A stretch of 64,000 bases of DNA, from assembly GCF_027595985.1 (NCBI RefSeq), contig NC_073304.1:139425211-139489210 (forward strand), given 5' to 3'. The DNA comes from Sorex araneus (Eukaryota; Chordata; Mammalia; Eulipotyphla; Soricidae). The notes below the pieces were generated by a model. The model saw nothing but the letters and a program-made list of their open reading frames with translations, did not search any database and had not been told where the DNA came from. Positions 21,804 through 64,000 of the stretch are shown here, piece after piece (within the stretch, counting starts at the first letter, position 1; each line of letters begins with the position of its first letter). The position numbers and the translations under genes were made by a program.

Positions 21804-22096
21804 GTGACATCTTATGGCCTAGTTCTCCTTCTCAGAGAACCTGGCAAGCTACAGAGAGTTTCCTGCCCACACAGGAGAGCCTGGCAAGCTGCCCATGGTG
21901 TATTCATATGCCAAATACTGTAACAATGATGGGTCTCATTCTCCTGACCCTGAAAGACCCTCTAATGTGGCACCATTGGGAAGGACAAGTAAAGAGAGGC
22001 TGCTAAAATCTCAGGGCTAGGATGAATGGAGAGGTTACTGGGCCCGCTCAAGCAAATTGATGATGAATGGATGATAAAGATAGTGATAGTGACATC
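21804..22096 (+). mobile_element. RTE-derived non-autonomous element (5' leader joined to 3' end)
   Basis: Body 21812-22088 with a possible 8-bp duplication GTGACATC at 21804-21811 and 22089-22096. It contains the RTE 5' leader in longer form than at 18735: GAGAGCCTGGCAAGCTGCCC, CATATGCCAAATACTGTAAC and AGAGAGGCTGCTAAAATCTC. It then switches directly to the RTE 3' end (GGAGAGGTTACTGGGCCCGC, TCAAGCAAATTGATGATGAA) with a GATAGTGATAGTGA tail. All of the roughly 2.6-kb RTE coding region is absent. A remnant of the tRNA-like box B may be present at the 5' edge (CTAGTTCTCCTT). Confidence 0.75.
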
Positions 22097-22341
22097 AATT
22101 ATATACATGTGCTCACATACTCCAGTGTTATTTCTACACACAGATGACACTGAGAGAGGGCTGTTGAACAGGAACAGGAGGGAGTCTTTTCTCTACTTAA
22201 TACTTTATGCCTTTTACCTCTAGACCAATCATAATGATTCCCTATTACAAATAAATTAAAAACCAGCAATAAACAATCAAAAAAAGCATTACATTCATTT
22301 TAACAGTGTCAAAAGCCCTTGTGGTATTCATGGCTTACACT

Positions 22342-22533
22342 GTCAGATACTTTTTTCCTTTTGGGTCACAAGCAGCAATGCACAGGGGTTATTCCTGGCT
22401 TTGCACCCAGGAATTACTCCTGGCAGTGCTCAGGGGACCATATGGAATGCTGGGAATCGAACCCAGGTCAACCGCATGCAAGACAAATGCCCTACCCGCT
22501 GTGTTATCACTTCAGCCTCCGTCAGATACTTTT
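22342..22533 (-). mobile_element. Shrew SINE with 13-bp target duplication, just downstream of the DZANK1 stop
   Basis: Minus-strand SINE body at 22355-22520, flanked by GTCAGATACTTTT (22342-22354 and 22521-22533). It lies 128 bases beyond the DZANK1 stop codon in the sense orientation, so it probably falls in or next to the 3' UTR. Confidence 0.92.
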
Positions 22534-22660
22534 AAATATCATATGAATTCCTCTCAGTCTCAATTTCCAAATCTCAAACACACATTCCAGAAACAAAACG
22601 AAACAAAAAAGAAGCACAGTTTCTTTACACTTGAAGACCAGAAGCCCCACTAAAGGACTC

Positions 22661-63007
<40,347 letters not shown>

Positions 63008-63169
63008 CTGGTGAGCACAGTGGCAAGAACAGATTAACACTATATTCTCTAATGTCCCACCCAACCCAGAAAAGAAAAAAAAAGTCCAAAAGCAATTCAA
63101 GCCCAGGAAACACACTAAGTTTATGAAAAAGAAAATTATGAGAACTTCAACAGAAAATTAGTACAAAGA

Positions 63170-63328
63170 GCTTTCAAGACAGTGCTCAAGGCTTACCCCT
63201 GGCTTTGTTATCCCTAGGGATAGGTCGAGGCAGTGCTCAGGGGAACACATGTGGTGCTGGGGATTGAACTGAGGTTTGTCACGTCCAAGGCAATCACCTT
63301 AATCCCTATACTATCTCTCCAGCCCCTC
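63170..63328 (-). repeat. Old shrew SINE
   Basis: AGTGCTCAAGGCTTACCCCT, CAGTGCTCAGGGGAACACAT, GTGCTGGGGATTGAACTGAG and CTATCTCTCCAGCCCC. Confidence 0.85.
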
Positions 63329-63689
63329 TCCACAAAATGTTGATGAGACTGGAGCCTTTCACATCTTGATAGTCTTCAGTATCTTTAATAGCAAAGGTAG
63401 CAAGTCAATTGTAGCTGTTCTATAACAATGTTATGTTATACTTATAATATGAATTTCTTTAATAGCAAAGATAAGCATATTTACATATATATGCATATAT
63501 ATATATGAGCCCGAGCACCACAAAAGATGGCTCAACGCCCCTCAAATACAAGAAAGAATTGCTTTGTGAAAATTTCTGAGTCTGTTTTAGGTAGACCTGA
63601 ATTGAGAATCTTTGCTCTTGCTCCTTATTTATTACTCATTTGAGAGTGTTTCTTAAATTGGTATGCTATGATTCATCACTGCAACCTGA
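63329..63689. other. Intron sequence, nothing recognised
   Basis: AT-rich with a TATATATGCATATATA run near 63482-63505 and a duplicated TTCTTTAATAGCAAAG motif. No exon seen. Confidence 0.4.
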
Positions 63690-64000
63690 TTTACTCTGTG
63701 CAGGAACTGTTGAGAATGCCCCTGACTCGATATCCAACTCACTATCCAACCTGCTATACAACACACCCCACATCTCCTGAGCCCCCCTGCCCATTGCCAC
63801 ACCCTACCATCAGGAACACAGTAAACTGATGGAACACAGTAAACCTAATGGGGAAGAAGCATAAAAACCCACAAAGCACAATGAGTGAAAATAATGACGA
63901 GAGAAAAGGCTCAAACAGCACCAACCAGCTCAGACAATGGTTTTAGTAATGTCATAGTAAGGATGTTAAATGAGCTCAAAGAAAAGATGGCACTGGCAGT
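63690..64000 (+). mobile_element. L1 5' end, cut by the window edge
   Basis: CACTATCCAACCTGCTATAC to GAACACAGTAAACCTAATGG looks like the L1 leader. MSENNDERKGSNSTNQLRQW at 63881 followed by ATGTTAAATGAGCTCAAAGA matches the ORF1 start of the L1 at 54635. A stop follows soon after, so it is decayed. Confidence 0.65.

Overview
The window is mammalian nuclear DNA, almost certainly from a shrew (Sorex; S. araneus is the best guess). About twenty well-preserved and many decayed copies of one tRNA-derived SINE fit my memory of the shrew SOR family. They sit beside a nematode-like RTE retrotransposon that I recall being reported from the common shrew. No prokaryotic, viral, CRISPR or operon structure is present. 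All family names come from reading the sequence and from memory; no database was searched.

Two protein-coding genes are supported, and they converge tail to tail. At the left edge (1-1488, + strand) is the 3' part of the last exon of ZNF133, a KRAB zinc-finger repressor, with fifteen C2H2 fingers. From 63007 down to 22661 (- strand) run eleven consecutive exons of DZANK1 (double zinc ribbon and ankyrin repeat protein). They encode the C-terminal 427 residues: two zinc ribbons, a middle region, and ankyrin repeats. All eleven splice junctions keep frame, with 1284 coding bases and no internal stop. The ZNF133-DZANK1 neighbourhood matches human 20p11.23 as I remember it, which supports both names. 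The DZANK1 C-terminus appears altered by a frameshifting deletion.

Almost everything else is retrotransposon sequence. From 1.5 to 22 kb (intergenic) there are two RTE copies, L1 fragments, a U4 snRNA pseudogene, and two small elements built from RTE ends. RTE copy B (13543-17068) is close to full length, has a twin-priming 5' inversion, and is inserted in a SINE with an 11-bp target duplication. From 22.6 to 64 kb (DZANK1 introns) there is an almost complete L1 at about 28.6-34.9 kb carrying four SINEs. A full-length L1 at 54022-60664 has a perfect 16-bp target duplication, two SINEs and a nested L1. A 3' RTE fragment lies at 25440-25801, and there are several L1 3' ends, a MIR, microsatellites and SINEs. 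Young SINEs and L1s in the introns lie mainly on the + strand, antisense to DZANK1.

The best candidate for something undescribed is the pair of short RTE-derived elements at 18735-18977 and 21812-22088. They join an RTE 5' region directly to the RTE 3' end. The first also carries a tRNA-like head from the shrew SINE. They look like a composite SINE that would parasitise RTE machinery, as some ruminant SINEs do with BovB.
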